Shown here one piece after another: positions 1 through 12,528 of a stretch of DNA of 64,000 bases. The notes beneath the pieces were generated by a model that saw only the letters and a program-made list of their open reading frames with translations, had not been told where the DNA came from and did no database searches. The stretch lies in the NCBI RefSeq assembly GCF_000150275.1, contig NW_002060944.1, positions 5,865,102 to 5,929,101 of the forward strand, in the 5' to 3' direction. Position numbers and translations under genes: made by a program. Numbering within the stretch: the first letter of the stretch is position 1; the number at the start of each line of letters is the position of its first letter. The stretch comes from Trichoplax adhaerens. Its lineage: Eukaryota; Placozoa; Uniplacotomia; Trichoplacea; Trichoplacidae.

Positions 1-2069
1 CTCAATCAGTCATGTCTTTTTTTCAAATTAAATTGTCTAATATCTTATCATTAGTGCCGCATTGAAATCAATATTCAAATTATTTTAATAAAGTATCCAA
101 CTGCTATTCATTTGGCCATTACTATCCCTCATTCTTAAAATTCGGATGCTTTAAATTACAGTCTAAAAGCTCAATCTGGTCACGTATTGTAATAGATCCA
201 TTATGGACTGTTGTAGGTTTATATTTGTTTTAAATTTAGTCGATGTACTCATATGTTCCTTTTATCGACATAGGGGGTACTCTACGCATGATAGTTGACT
301 GAACCTCAATAGATAGAACTAGAAATTAATTTCCATGGTTAAAGCTATATATCAATATCGTATCAGGGAATGCGGTTATTACTAATGTAATAAAACAGTC
401 TTATGAAATCTTAACTGATTAACATATCTTATGATCGGTTGCAATTATTTATGATAAATCAATGCTAAAAGGATAAAGAAGATCATCGTCCGATCAAAAT
501 GAAGTTTTAACGAGAGACAAAATCGACTGATTAATATAGCTGTGAATTTTAACCGTTCAGTTTGAGTGAAATAGTGAAAAGAAACTATTTACTTCCACCC
601 TGTAATTATAATTAAAGAAAATATTCGCATTACTTACGCTGCAATAACAGTATATTCTAGTATCTTAACGAAATAAATGTTAGATAGTAGGTAATCGATA
701 TTGTATAGTCTTTCCAATATGAAAACATTGATCTCAATCTATTGATGTGTATTGTGGTTTAAAACTATCTTTTTGGCTTACTAATCATGCATAATTTTAA
801 TATATTAATTTGAATTTTAGGTAAAGCTATATGACCATTTGATCAATCTATCTCCTCGCAACTAATGTAAAAATAAAAGTTAGTATCTATCTTTTCAGTT
901 ACCTAACAAGATACAGCACTGAAATAATTTATAAATAAAAGACCATTTCACTGCATAATCGAATAAAAATCCACAATTGCAGTTATCTGTTGTCGTACTT
1001 GTAAAGCAATTTACTTTCCAAGAATAATAGAGAAAAATTGGACGATGACCATGTTCTCGATGGGGTTGATGATATTTATGAAATATTGTATAATAGAACT
1101 ATCGCATAAAAGTTAAAAAATAATCTTTTAACCGCGTAATATCTCACATTATACTTATCGATGTAGAATTAAAGATTTATGAAATCTACTATTTATAATC
1201 TATAAGGAATACAGCCATTTTAAGTCTATTCATGTTATTTTTGAGAATTTTAGTGTGCCAATTTTTAATTATGTAGACTGCAACAAATAGATATTGCAAA
1301 AGTCTTCAGTGAATAGTAATAATTATTTCTCAATAAAACAGCACAGTATGGCACCGTAAACTAGCACTCTCTGATCAAATGGATATCTTAATGGAAGAAA
1401 GTAAAGATCCTGTCTTAATTATATGACATAGAAGGTTGTTGACAGATTTGAAGGGTATACTAGTGTATAATAACATTTTTAAACGCTATTGTCTTATGAT
1501 CTATGGAGGAAAAACTGTTAAATGACGGAAAGGAGTATTTCTTTTTCGGCAAATACAATTATATATAGGAAAATCAGACATTAAGCGTAATTGTACATTC
1601 GATTTCGAAATTTCTACCGTATATTAATTGAAGCTGAGGATAGAATTAGAGTTGGGTAAATTGTATTTATAATTTTTCAACTTCTGTGTCTGTTCTTTCG
1701 GAATGGAACAGCGGATAATTTTGATGTTAAGAAGTAATAACAATCTATTAATTATAGGTTAGGTAGTAGACATCAATTAGATAATTATAGGATTTCATCG
1801 AGACAATTGTCCTTGTAATCATACGTTGTTCACAATAAGTTAATAAGGTAACAAAAACAAAGTGTTTAATCAATTAAGAGAATTCTATGCCCATTTTATC
1901 TCCAACAAACTATGATAAATCTACAGTAAAATGAAAACATTGTAGGAAAGAATCTACAGTATTCTGCAAACTACTAAATATTTTGATTAAAATTTAGTTA
2001 CCCTTTCCGATTCAATGTCGTAAAAAAATCAATGTTCGTCGTATCTGTCTTTTACGAACGGATACGTAG
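1..2069. other. AT-rich stretch with no recognisable gene
   Basis: I read both strands for exons flanked by splice sites and saw none that I could support. The downstream exons expected for the receptor exon at 2583-3252 should lie here or beyond the left edge, but no matching frame was found. Confidence 0.5.
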
Positions 2070-2455
2070 AACAGAAGACTACCAATCAGATGAGTAAAAA
2101 TCAACTCCATCAAGTTTGATGTTAATTACTGTGTTTACGAAATCTATTCGAAAGGGATGAATAATACATAGGATCGTTCTGGTGAATAAAAATGAACTAT
2201 ATCCAGTTTAATGTCAGTTACTATGTTCATAAAATCTATTCGAATGACAAATATGACCAGTTCTGAGTGGAGAAAATGAACTCTATCTTATTTAACGTCA
2301 GTTACTATGTTTTACGAAATCTATTCGATGGGAATGAATAACAAATAGAACTAGTCGGAGTGGATAAGAATGAACTCCATCTAGTTTTACGTCAGTTACT
2401 ATGTTCACAAATCTATTCGAAGGAATGAATAACAAGTAGGACCAGTTCTGAATAC
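2070..2455. repeat. Tandem repeat, about four units of 85-93 bp
   Basis: The word CTATTCGA recurs at about 2143, 2236, 2321 and 2413. Each copy is followed by GAATGAATAACA-like sequence, a GGACCAGTTCTG-like block, a TGAACTCCATC block and a GTCAGTTACTATGTT block. Units differ by small indels and substitutions, so this is an aged array. No reading frame is kept across units. It lies immediately 3' of the receptor exon, probably in its intron. Confidence 0.85.
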
Positions 2456-2582
2456 ATAATTTTATAACATGAATATAAAAAATTACCCATTTGACATTCT
2501 ATATACGGTAAATTATGAAAAAATCTTACAACGGTATTTGTCTAAAGTTTCCTTCTAACTTAATCATAACGTAACTACTTAC

Positions 2583-3252
2583 TTCTAGTTTGCCTTCGTA
2601 AATCTGCTACAATATTGTATAAGGTTTGTCGATGATAATAATACGAAGAAATAGGCTCAAATCCACGATTCGATACCGCTCGAACACCGTATCTGTAAAA
2701 TACTTGTATAATTGAATTCGCCGTTAATTGCCATGATCGATCGGATGACGAAAGAATTGCTGCCCTCTTCCAACCATAATAATACATAGTGCTACCGTAG
2801 AGACCTGATGCCTGTGAAACTGGTCCAACTGTACGTGAAAAAGTAGGATAGAAATATTTGTTAGATAAAATAATGGATTCACAAGCATGCGATATGGTAG
2901 GTATATTCCATTCCCGACTCATATACCCCACCACCTCGCAAACTGAATCACATTGCGGTCCAATAAATGCGGATACATTATTACGCTGTAACTTCAAAGC
3001 AGCACCAAGGCCGGAATCGACTGTACAACGCGTATCGGATATTTCAGCTAATAAATTATAATTTGGTAAAAGTGATGCATTAGCATTAATATCTTCAAGA
3101 GCCAAATTAACAGCTGCGCGGACTATCGATGGATCTAGATCATTAAAAGGGACCAAGACGCCTAATGTCAAATTCGTATCTGTCGTTGTAGCCCCAGCAT
3201 TTTCAACGATAGCGAACGACATCAAGGAAATAGCCAGTAGAAAGAATTTCAT
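2583..3252 (-). CDS. ANF-receptor-type ligand-binding domain, first coding exon only
   Basis: This exon encodes about 223 residues beginning at MKFFLLAISLMSF, a clear signal peptide. I chose this Met over one 13 codons upstream (3291) because the upstream extension is polar. The mature part resembles the periplasmic-binding-like ANF receptor fold of natriuretic-peptide receptors and receptor guanylyl cyclases: LGVLVPFND near the start, a RAAVNLALEDIN helix, a GPQCDSVCEVVG motif and YYYGWKRAAIL. The frame ends at a consensus donor (GTAAGT on the minus strand, 2582-2577), phase 1, so the rest of the lobe and any transmembrane or catalytic domain must lie on later exons, which I could not find in the remaining 2.6 kb. 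The family assignment is good; the exact receptor class (guanylyl cyclase, clearance receptor, or GABA-B-like) cannot be decided. It may be an orphaned exon. Confidence 0.75.
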
Positions 3253-6200
3253 TATTGATGTTATTGGCGACCTATTGCTATCGACGAACATCTGTACGTA
3301 ATGTTAAACAGGATAGCTAATTTTAAAGGCTCAAAGTAAAATGAATAAAGATGATATTACACCACACAGTAAAAAACAAACTTCTTGATTTTACTAAATT
3401 AATTGTCCAGATTTAAAGAATGAGAATAACGAACCCACAATAGAAGCTTAGAAGTATAGAATGGAAAGGAAGAACCAACACAAAAACTGTTTTTTATTCA
3501 ATACTTTATTATCTATTTGATCCAAGATAATCATCCAAATTGTAATGAAAAAATAGAAAGATAACCAAGAAAACCCGGAAGAGAAAAATTATCTTCTCAA
3601 GGTTGTAATGATATGATATATAGTTTAACGCTTAGATCACATTACCGTGTAATAATTAACTCATAGGTAGTTTAAGAATTATCGTACTAAACAAGACGAA
3701 ATTCTACGTAATGATTCTATATATGTATAATTATTCATATTCTGTTTTCCGGTTGATTAATAAATACTGTCAATAAGAAATTTTTATTATCTATTATGAT
3801 CTTGTGTAAATAACGGTTTCTTTAATGGATCGAGAACTCCTATTCAACTCAATGAATTATCGAAATAGCTAAGATAATAAGCTAATTCTTAACAAAGGAA
3901 CAAGTATTAAAGGCTAATTAATGATGTATGAGATGATAACAAAAAAGGTAACATCCTATATGATGGAGGTCGTAAAGAATTCGGTAGTTAAATAAAAAAC
4001 ACAACCAGGTAATGGCACAATATCACACAGTCTATCATGGCTACATCATCAGTGTATAACATGCCAGTTACAATTAGCAAACAATATAGTACCAAAGGAA
4101 AAAGTAGGAAACATAACTTCTGATTACATATTAATTTATGTATAACGAGAGTGTACAGCATCGGCAGCTATGATGGTAAATAATGTACCATCTAAGCGTG
4201 GATTGTTTGTTAATTAATCATGGGAACTAATATTTTACGGTAATCAAAGCATATTTCCATAAAACATAATTTAATCTTGTAGTTCATCACTTTGGAGCTA
4301 GCATTACGTAGTTCATGATTAGGCTAAAAACATGGATATCATGGTCTCAACAAGTCATATTTAATCTAATTGATCAATGCGCGTTAGATACATAAATTAT
4401 AACTAGTATGCAGACAAACTTAATCGAATATGGATGTAAATATAGTCAGCGCACATCTTAAAATATTAGACTAAGGCAAACTTTAGTGATCATAACTGCT
4501 ATGCTTATTGGTTAAAATGATGGGATCATGAGAACATTAATGAGGCACAAATCGATGTAGATGCACAGTATGTACTATGCACAATGTAAAACATAATCTC
4601 TGAGTGATGGATGTTGGCAATATATCTTCTAGTTTAGAATATTTCATATTAGTGAGTTTTTAGATTAAATAATGCCGAAGAATGTTGTCGGTAACAATTA
4701 AGAACTTTAGATATCCCAAGAATTGCGTTCAGATTACGCCAATAATGATCTTTTCGATAGTGTTGTGGCTAAAAGATCTCAATCTCTGTTGCTGGTTATT
4801 CTCTATTGCTTCTAGATAATCGGATAGTGAATACATCTAGTACTTTACAACATTAAAACGTAAGGTTCAAAAATTTTATAAATCGATTATTATGAACTTT
4901 GATCATGTTCAATCGTTAAAATTTCTGACTGGATGGATTATGCAGTAGAAGCTGAAATTAGCAGTAGATAGATCGGTTAGCAAATTTTTATACTGATTAA
5001 TGTTATTTAGTTAAAAGTATGCTGATTAATTTTACCGCATTGAACGATACATTATTTATGACATCACATATTTACTGTATAATTTTTTAACATTAGATTA
5101 AGAATAGCGATTCCTCTGAGTGTACGATATTAGTTTCCATGTTATTAATAGCTTTAATACTTCCGTATTCACTCTAGTACGGTAGTGCTTGTCATTTCCA
5201 TGAAGGTAGTTATTAATACTACGCTCAATATTGAATGACTTAGTAACCCCAGCTTCGATGGCTCCTGTTCTAGTGTTAAATTCACTTTTTATTACAGGGT
5301 TATAGGAGAAACTTAGAATTTCAAGGTACTGTATAATTAAACTTTTGAGAAAAATTTTAGTCACTAATTTATTAAATCAAACCATTCCGCTTTTACTTGA
5401 TTTACTTTGTGCATTAGCTCAACATTTTTTCCTCTTCCGCAAGTAGTTTACTTTTGTAGTGTCCGCTAGTAACGGTGGATATACTTGATATGGATGTAAA
5501 GAGCTCGGTAAAATCGCTTTAAAGATCAAAGAAATGTTGGACAAGGAAAATGTCAAGAAGAAAGTTTGCTACATGTGTTAGCCGTTTGTTACTGTTTAAA
5601 TAGACCGGTGTATTAAGTAAATTATGCTATAACAGTAAAATAGTTGAAAAGAATGACGTAGCAGATATACAGTAGTTATCAGATGCAGCTAAAAGTTTAT
5701 TCGATATTGGGTTGATTACAGTAAATTAGTCGTTATAAGGGTTGAATTGGTCAACTCTGGCAATAGTTTAATGTTATAGTCTATGGAATGTCAATAAGGT
5801 TAATGCAAGTGCTATAACCATATAATGGCGTAAGAAATGAGGAAAGGAGTAAAAATGGTTGATAAAAAGAGCAAAGGTGATTTTAACATCAAAAATATAA
5901 ATTTGCCCTTTAGCTAAATAAAGAATAATTAGTAACTAAAGATGGCAGGATTTGATTTATTAAAAGTTAAGTATATTATAGTAGCAATAATTTATTAACT
6001 AAAGCAGATGGAGTGAACAAATTCTGTAGTCCATGCAAAGTAGGACTTGTTTATTATAGAAAAATTGGTCAATAAATCATAACTACCATCTCGTAATTTT
6101 TTGCCCACGTTATTACAGAATGATTGCGAGAAAAGTTAAAGTTATGCTGATACTTGTAGAGTTTTCTTATAAAACATTTATAAAAGTATTATACATGGTC

Positions 6201-8339
6201 CTTTAAAAAGGAAAAATGACTATTAGCAAGCCCACTTGCTATTTGGTGTATTAGCGATTAATTAGTGTTTGACAATGTGTATATAAGCGTATGTAAAATC
6301 TTTATAGATTTATATCGCTGTGGGAGCAACTAGATCAAGACGAATACTTTCAAATCCTTGATAAGTTTCCTTGGGTAGCGCGATTTGTATATGAACATAT
6401 TATGCAATAGGGTTATAAAGATGATATTTTTTTATTATTCTTTGTTAATTTTATGAAATTTATATCGCAACTAATCTAGCCTTGTATACATAATTACGCA
6501 CTGCTTACATTACGAACAACTATTATTTACAATTTTGGCTAAGTAAGCAATACCTTAATAAATCTTTGCAGTAAAATTAATTTCATTTTAGAAGTCACGT
6601 AATTGGTTACGCCTGTATTTTTGTACCCTTTATTTATAATCCTTAACGCTAGAGTATAATTATCCACATTTAATGTGGCTTTTTTCTTTACAGATGATTA
6701 TGGCACTTTTCATCGTCTGTTAATAAAAGAAGAAATTAGTGAGTAGTTTAACTCTATAAATCTTTACAAGTAACTGATAAAATTTTTTTTTTTCACTGAA
6801 TAATATAGTAGGTTAACGATCCCATTTATTAAATACGTACTGCTTAAAATAGCTATGCCCATTATATAGAGTTGCTATTCGCTTCCTAACTGTGAACATT
6901 GGATGAATTATTGATTTCATTAGGAAAGACCCCTAATTTAACTGTATGAATATAAATATATCAGTACTAAAGAGATAATTTTAACAATCATATTTTTAAA
7001 ATTGAGTATATTTAAATAACGATTTTTTAAAATTATATTTCTAATATTTCATTTTATCAAAGAACTGATACATTAATTCTTAGTTAAGCAGTGATAGTAA
7101 AGTATACATTTTATTTCATTGTCACATCATAAATCAGCTATAAAATTGAGTAAATACTCGTAGGACAATAACAACTATTATTTGGAAGCGTTTAACAGAT
7201 CAATATCGACTACCCTTACATGTTATAAGAAAAATAGCAAGACAACAAGTAATTGCAATAAAAAAGGCTTGTTGTATCTCGCTGGAACAAATTTGTTTTC
7301 TTATTGTCGATTTTTTCAAAATGCTTCGTTTCACCTGGTAAATATATGCAGAATGAAAATAAAAGAAATAATCACAATTTTCATAATTGAGTCATCGAAC
7401 AACATTCCAATTAGTTAACAATAGATTACTGTTGGAAGTATACTATTAAGATTTTGCACCTGGTGTATTGAATTTACTAGATGAAGACATAATATTGAGA
7501 TTAATTTTAGAAACTAATCATCATCAACCAAAAATACTGAAATTATAACATTCAATAAATGAAATTTCAGATCGATAGTACAGCGGGTAAGTTTACAATG
7601 TTATTACATTATCAGAAGAGCTATAAACTTACAATACTGTATGCTTAAACACTGGATACCCAATCTAATATAGTAAGCATATATACTCCTAATCAAGTAG
7701 TTATACCAATTATTATAGCATCACAATAATAATATACCAAGTAGGTTTATAGTATTCTTACTGTGATCAGAGTAAAGTTGTAAATTATGAGATTGTAAAT
7801 ACAATATATAGTATAAATACATAATTAAAATGATGTTATAGATATCACCAGCAAATGATACGAATTTTTGAATACAACAAATATTAAAGCAAACATGAGT
7901 ATATACTGTAAGTTCAAGGTATTTGATGTAGCAAGGATTTCAAATACTACAGTATATTACTATAGCATGTATGTTGTATATTGCTCGTGATCAAGCGGTC
8001 TAGAACATTATGTAGTTTCCTTTTTGAGTAAGCTTCAATTTTTATCCAATCATTCAGTAAACTAGGAAAAGTATTAAATAGGGTTTTGGATAAAACTAAC
8101 TTCTTAATGTAATGATCGAATATTAGTACTGAATATTTCGTAATAAAATTTTGTTATGATAAATGTATAATACTCGTACTTTCACTGTAGCTTCTAGAAG
8201 CCCTTAAAATGAACTAATTTAACGTATCTGTCGGTAGTGTATCGGTAATCTTGAAACGGTATTGATTACTAGCTAAATTTAGTGTCAAAAATTAAAGCTT
8301 GAAGGTGTTTTGATAAAGAAAATACCCTAATAATTTTTT
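3253..8339. other. Long AT-rich stretch without a supported gene
   Basis: Several frames of 60-90 codons occur (for example minus 5098-5364 and plus 7182-7418), but that number is expected by chance at this base composition and none resembles a known family. A splice acceptor at 5329 precedes a 77-codon frame ending at 5098 on the minus strand; I do not count it as a gene. Confidence 0.45.
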
Positions 8340-8606
8340 CTAACTCTACGGCAAATCTTGTTTATTGAACTTATCTCTAGATGGTTTAATAGCATGGATG
8401 TTATTATAGCTGTAAACCTGATACTGTATGATGATGTATCAATATTTTTTTCTTCCTAACTTCAGTTTAATTTTTCTCTTACGGTAAATCTTGTATATTC
8501 AACTGTTCTCCGGATGGATTTTAATAGCAATGGATGTTATTAATGCTTTAAATTTGATATGATGATATAGCTATATTTTTTATCCTAATTTCAGTTTAAC
8601 TTTTCA
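8340..8606. repeat. Degenerate direct duplication, two copies of about 132 bp
   Basis: Two consecutive copies share CGGCAAATCTTG / CGGTAAATCTTG, ATGGATGTTATTA, a GATGATGTATCA-like block and CCTAACTTCAGTTTAA. Copy starts are near 8349 and 8481. There is no coding signal. Confidence 0.75.
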
Positions 8607-8689
8607 TAATGATAAAAATTATCAGTTGAATAGGGAGTCAAACTACTTAAAAATATAACATGCAATAATTATAAGTAATGTAATTATAC

Positions 8690-8788
8690 CTTATAGTAGT
8701 ATTCGTTATCGCCATCGGTCTCATTATCACACGATAGTCCTGGCTGGACTTGAATAAATGTAGTTTTCGATCTACCACTAAAAGCCAT
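8690..8788 (-). CDS. Possible first coding exon, unidentified
   Basis: An ATG at 8788 opens 33 codons (MAFSGRSKTTFIQVQPG...) that end exactly in phase 0 at AAG|GTATAA on the minus strand. The ATG context (AAA ATGG) is favourable and the peptide is hydrophilic, rich in Asp, Asn and Tyr at its end. No downstream exon could be matched to it and I do not recognise the sequence, so it may be a chance frame. Confidence 0.25.
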
Positions 8789-10331
8789 TTTGTTCATTTA
8801 AGTAAATAAAACTTTAAACTGATTTCATCATATCAAGGATAAAAAATGTCAATTAATCATCCAATCAATTAGCAATAGTATCGGTGCTGACTGTGCTATA
8901 GAATATATTATATTATGTAAAGCTATACGTCTAGCTATTTCATAACGTCAATTTTCATAGAAACAAAGCAGTACTGCATTATGGATCCTCTACAAGATAG
9001 ATATAGGACCATGCCCAGTAAAATCACCATTAAGCCAATTAAATGCCGAGAACAATTACTGAATTATTAACATTGCTATTATAAAATCATACCTTGCTAT
9101 AGGGGTAATATGCGGTTCTTCTATGTCCTCTTACAGTAAAGATTGAATAATGAATAACATTATTAATAACAGTGAAGTATTTAATTTACGATATTATTTG
9201 CCTCTATAAATTGAAAATACGATACAGTAAGCACCGTTGTGCACATATCTCAATTTGTATCAGAGAGTGTTATGCTATTAATGAAGTAAGAGTTCAAAAT
9301 TGAGTTATTGAAGTTATTATTGAAGTCATTGAGCTATTTCCAACTTCAACATAATTCTTTATGTATTCTTAGTATATCGATCACGTTAGCGTACACGTAA
9401 TTTTAGTTGTAATAATCATAACAAGAATAGTATTTTAGTATGCGGTACTGCATACCGACTTATCGATAGAAATGTTTATGCGAGGATCATGACTAAAGTT
9501 ATTCTTTATTAACATGTTTGAGATATTTATTCCGATCTCAATTTACTGTTATTGTAAGGCATCAATGATTGTCAAAGATTCTTTATATCAGTTCATACTG
9601 TAACAAAGCCGACGGTATTTGTATGCAGAGTTGTACGGCTTTACTGTGTCGAATGCATCAATCTTAGTATTTCCAACAGCGAATAGTTGTAACTGTAAAG
9701 CCACGTTGGATGATAATAAAAATTACTTGGGGTTATCCAGATTACTATAGACAGTACAAGCGTAAATACGACAACATCAATGTTAGATCGTTATAAATTT
9801 AATTTAATTGATCTACAAAATGTGGACCAATTCATTTTTATTTTAGTTTGCCTATCAAAATTCAAGTTTAGATCGGATGTTTTTATAATTATTGTGTGTA
9901 TTAAACGACACAGCTTGCATTCTATAATCTCTACTGGTAAAGCTGCATAGTACAAAGCATCTTGACAAAATAGGTTCATCTTTTCCATAGATAGACTGTT
10001 TACACATCAGGAAGCAGTTGATGTCCTTTCACAAATTGAAGTCACGAAAGTATCTTTATGCTTATCTTGCAGTGTAAGGAATAGTACTCATTTTTATACC
10101 GCATTTGCAATATTATTATTACAGTATATTCACTAGAAGCAAATGAAAATGGTATTACATCCTGATTCAAGTAGTGATTCTCTACTCTATCAAGATGTTT
10201 AAACGTCATGCACCTGGTGACAAAGAGTAACATTTACCAAACGTAGTTATATCACGGTAAGAATAGGCAGCAAAATACTTTCGTCTTGATCATGATGAAA
10301 TAGTCTACTTACGATAGCGATTCCTTGTGAA

Positions 10332-10334
<3 letters not shown>
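8789..10334. other. AT-rich stretch, nothing supported
   Basis: Only short chance frames are seen on either strand, including two minus-strand frames of 63-65 codons at 9791-9988 and 10042-10233 with no family resemblance. Confidence 0.45.

Positions 10335-10374
<40 letters not shown>
10335..10374. repeat. (TA)20 microsatellite
   Basis: An uninterrupted run of 20 TA dinucleotides. Confidence 0.98.
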
Positions 10375-10375
<1 letters not shown>

Positions 10376-10893
10376 TGTACAATAATATAAATAAGTATAG
10401 AACAATATTTATGGACTTTGCTTACAATACAGTAGTACTGATAAGTACTGCCTAGAACGATATATATGGTTTGGTCATTTCATTTCATTTTAAATCGATG
10501 AAATTTGAAGTGTGTACCAGAGCTGTAGATCCAGTCAATCCAATCATCAAAGATAGATCAATTCGGTTATGAGTATCGTTCAAAGTAGGCATTTCTTTTT
10601 ACGACATTGACGTTGATATTGATAGTAGTGGCCATAAACAGTTATTCATATCATTTCTTAAGAATACAATATTGTGTACTACATGCTAGGACAAGTCTTT
10701 CCAATGACTTGTGAATCTCTATTACACCATAGAATAAGCGCAGCGTAGAAAAGTGATTACCATTTCAATAGCATTGATATCCTAAACACGTCTAAATCAT
10801 TCACTTTTACTACCCATGATTTCAATTCAGCTTGGAATCTGGATAAAAATTATTTATTACACTACCATAGCATTGGATAACTTGAATTTTGCC

Positions 10894-11127
10894 TTATCCT
10901 TGCCTTTGCTTATGCCTGGGTTTTTTCTTGCAGATGACGTACAATCGACCTTTCCTTCGAACAAATTTACAACCAGAGCACATAAGCTTTAACGATGATT
11001 TCACTTTGAAGGTTCTGGCATTGAGTTTATTCGTTACCCAATTCTGTTGTCGGAAAGGTGATGCAGAGAACCTTTCTAAATAATTGCAACTTAGTCGTAA
11101 GGCAGTTTGCACGATGCTACTCAACAT
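10894..11127 (-). CDS. MRPL36: Mitochondrial large-subunit ribosomal protein bL36m
   Basis: This intronless frame encodes 77 residues if it starts at [12 protein letters not shown] (11127); an in-frame Met at 11196 would add 23 charged residues. The C-terminal 36 residues are a bL36 domain: [20 protein letters not shown], then [16 protein letters not shown]. The CxxC, the third Cys and the final His form the usual zinc-binding CCCH set of this protein. The preceding roughly 40 residues, rich in Leu, Ser, Arg and Asn, suit a mitochondrial targeting presequence, which supports the shorter start. bL36 binds 23S-type rRNA near the peptidyl-transferase base of the mitochondrial 54S/39S subunit. 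Human MRPL36 is 103 residues, so this one is short at the N terminus. A dense palindromic island begins about 150 bp upstream of the start. Confidence 0.9.
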   Translation of the reverse strand: MLSSIVQTALRLSCNYLERFSASPFRQQNWVTNKLNARTFKVKSSLKLMCSGCKFVRRKGRLYVICKKKPRHKQRQG

Positions 11128-11167
11128 GTCGTCTTCCTTGTCCTTGTCGGTTGCTTGCCCTTGACTC

Positions 11168-11195
11168 AGTCCGCTAGTTCTCGTACGGACTAGCA
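11168..11195. promoter_or_regulatory. Inverted repeat AGTCCG...CGGACT carrying GGACTAGCA, 5' of MRPL36
   Basis: AGTCCG and CGGACT form the arms of a small hairpin 40-70 bp upstream of the preferred MRPL36 start. The right side continues as GGACTAGCA, the word also found as a long hairpin just upstream of SMARCE1 and in inverted form upstream of RHEB. A regulatory role is inference. Confidence 0.4.
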
Positions 11196-11280
11196 TGGGC
11201 TATCCACTAAACTGACTAGACCAGTCTAACACCGCTAGTACGATCGTCTGTCCAGCTGTAGCAGGCCCTTGGTATTTCAT

Positions 11281-11830
11281 ACTACAGTATGTACAGTACA
11301 GTACAATATATGACAGTACTGTACGTACAGTACATTGTATTCTGTAACCAACTCCGATCACATGACCAAAGTACAGTACAGTACAGTACTGCACACTAGT
11401 GCTGTAGACGTCGAGCGATTGGACGTCCAACGGACGTTCGATTTTGGACGTTCGGTATGTACGTTCGTTGTCAGATCGGACGTCGACGAACTGTACTGTA
11501 CAGTGTATACAGTCAGTTTGTATAATCCCACCCCAATACTATACAGCACTGTATGTACAGTGTACAGTATAGTATAGTCTTATACCGTACTGTACAGTGT
11601 ACACTATATACTGTAGTGTTAACACTGTACACTGTGTACGTTGGTACGTTCAATGAACGTCCGACGTTCAAATTGGACGTTCGTACGTTCGTTCATTAAA
11701 ACTGGCGAACGTCCACAGTACAGTACTACTGCACACTACACGAATCCGATTTTACTGTACAGTGTACAGTGTACAGTACTATACTGTAGAACTCTTACTG
11801 TACTGTACAGTACTGTATTTAGTGGTGAGC
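11281..11830. promoter_or_regulatory. Palindromic GTACAGTAC/GTACTGTAC island upstream of MRPL36
   Basis: The segment is built from overlapping copies of TACAGTAC, GTACTGTAC and ACAGTGTACA. Between 11410 and 11715 they alternate with a second word, GGACGTTCG / CGAACGTCC, also in both orientations. It is less AT-rich than its surroundings. Frames reported through it (11200-11946, both strands) are by-products of the repeat. Because similar islands sit just upstream of four other genes in the window, I read it as promoter-associated; function is not shown. Confidence 0.7.
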
Positions 11831-11929
11831 GCAAGGCCTATTTTGACACCAGTAGAAACGACTGTCGAGGGTACTCTAGCGCATGCGTGAATGTGGTTTT
11901 ACTCGGGAGGAACGATGCAAATATGGGTT

Positions 11930-12125
11930 TGGTCAGGGACTGCTAAAGCGAGAATTTTCTCATTAGTAGTCCTTGGTTTTGTCATCCATTTCTAGATCTC
12001 CCATACAGACGTACACTTCTTACCTCTATGGTTTTGTCAAGGGCTTCTAAAGAGAGAATTCTCTCTTGTAGTGCCGCAGTCCTTGGTTATATCACCGACT
12101 AGTAGGCTTCTCCCGCACTTTCATA
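11930..12125. repeat. Two imperfect direct repeats of about 105 bp
   Basis: TTTGGTCAGGGACTGCTAAA and a second copy with TTTTGTCAAGGGCTTCTAAA are each followed by an AGAGAATTCTCTC-like palindrome and by AGTCCTTGGTT. The second palindrome is GAGAGAATTCTCTC at about 12053. Confidence 0.6.
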
Positions 12126-12393
12126 CACTCGTAAGACCACTATTTTAGGGGCGTGGCAAGGTAGATCTATTTGCTGGTTGAAAGCTGTTCAGGCTTTAGA
12201 TCATTTAAAATTATCCAGGCATTGACATTAAATTGAGCTCAAATTCCACATCAATAGATCATGACAACCTTGAGCAATTGGCTCTTGATATTTCTATTCA
12301 TTTTTATTACAGTATGAAGTAATTTCATTTCTTTAAAATTCTAATACAAACCAACGGTCTCTGCTACATACAGTATAAACAATAATATTACAG

Positions 12394-12528
12394 TCATCGA
12401 CTACGACTGTAGAAGAAGTCCTTAAATCTGTCCTACAAATGCAAGAGGCAGCAGCAATAAAAGAAAGCGAATATACACTACCATTTTACATTCAGGGATT
12501 CAACATCAACATCTGGGAAGAAACATGA
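12394..12528 (+). CDS. Possible terminal exon, unidentified
   Basis: A good acceptor (TATTACAG) at 12386-12393 opens a 44-codon phase-0 frame, SSTTTVEEVLKSVLQMQEAA onward to a TGA. The peptide is mixed acidic and helical, then ends in an aromatic stretch (FYIQGFNINIW). No upstream exon was found and the family is not recognised, so this remains a weak candidate. Confidence 0.25.
   Translation, partial: SSTTTVEEVLKSVLQMQEAAAIKESEYTLPFYIQGFNINIWEET

Noticed and set aside
5098-5364. 88-codon minus-strand frame with an acceptor inside it at 5329
   Set aside because: About two dozen frames this long are expected by chance at this base composition, and the peptide resembles no family.
7182-7418. 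78-codon plus-strand frame
   Set aside because: Low-complexity Asn/Lys/Ser composition typical of AT-rich non-coding DNA; no splice context or homology.
11200-11946. Several 63-101 codon frames on both strands
   Set aside because: They are created by the TACAGTAC/GTACTGTAC repeats (Tyr-Ser-Thr-Val rich) rather than by a gene.
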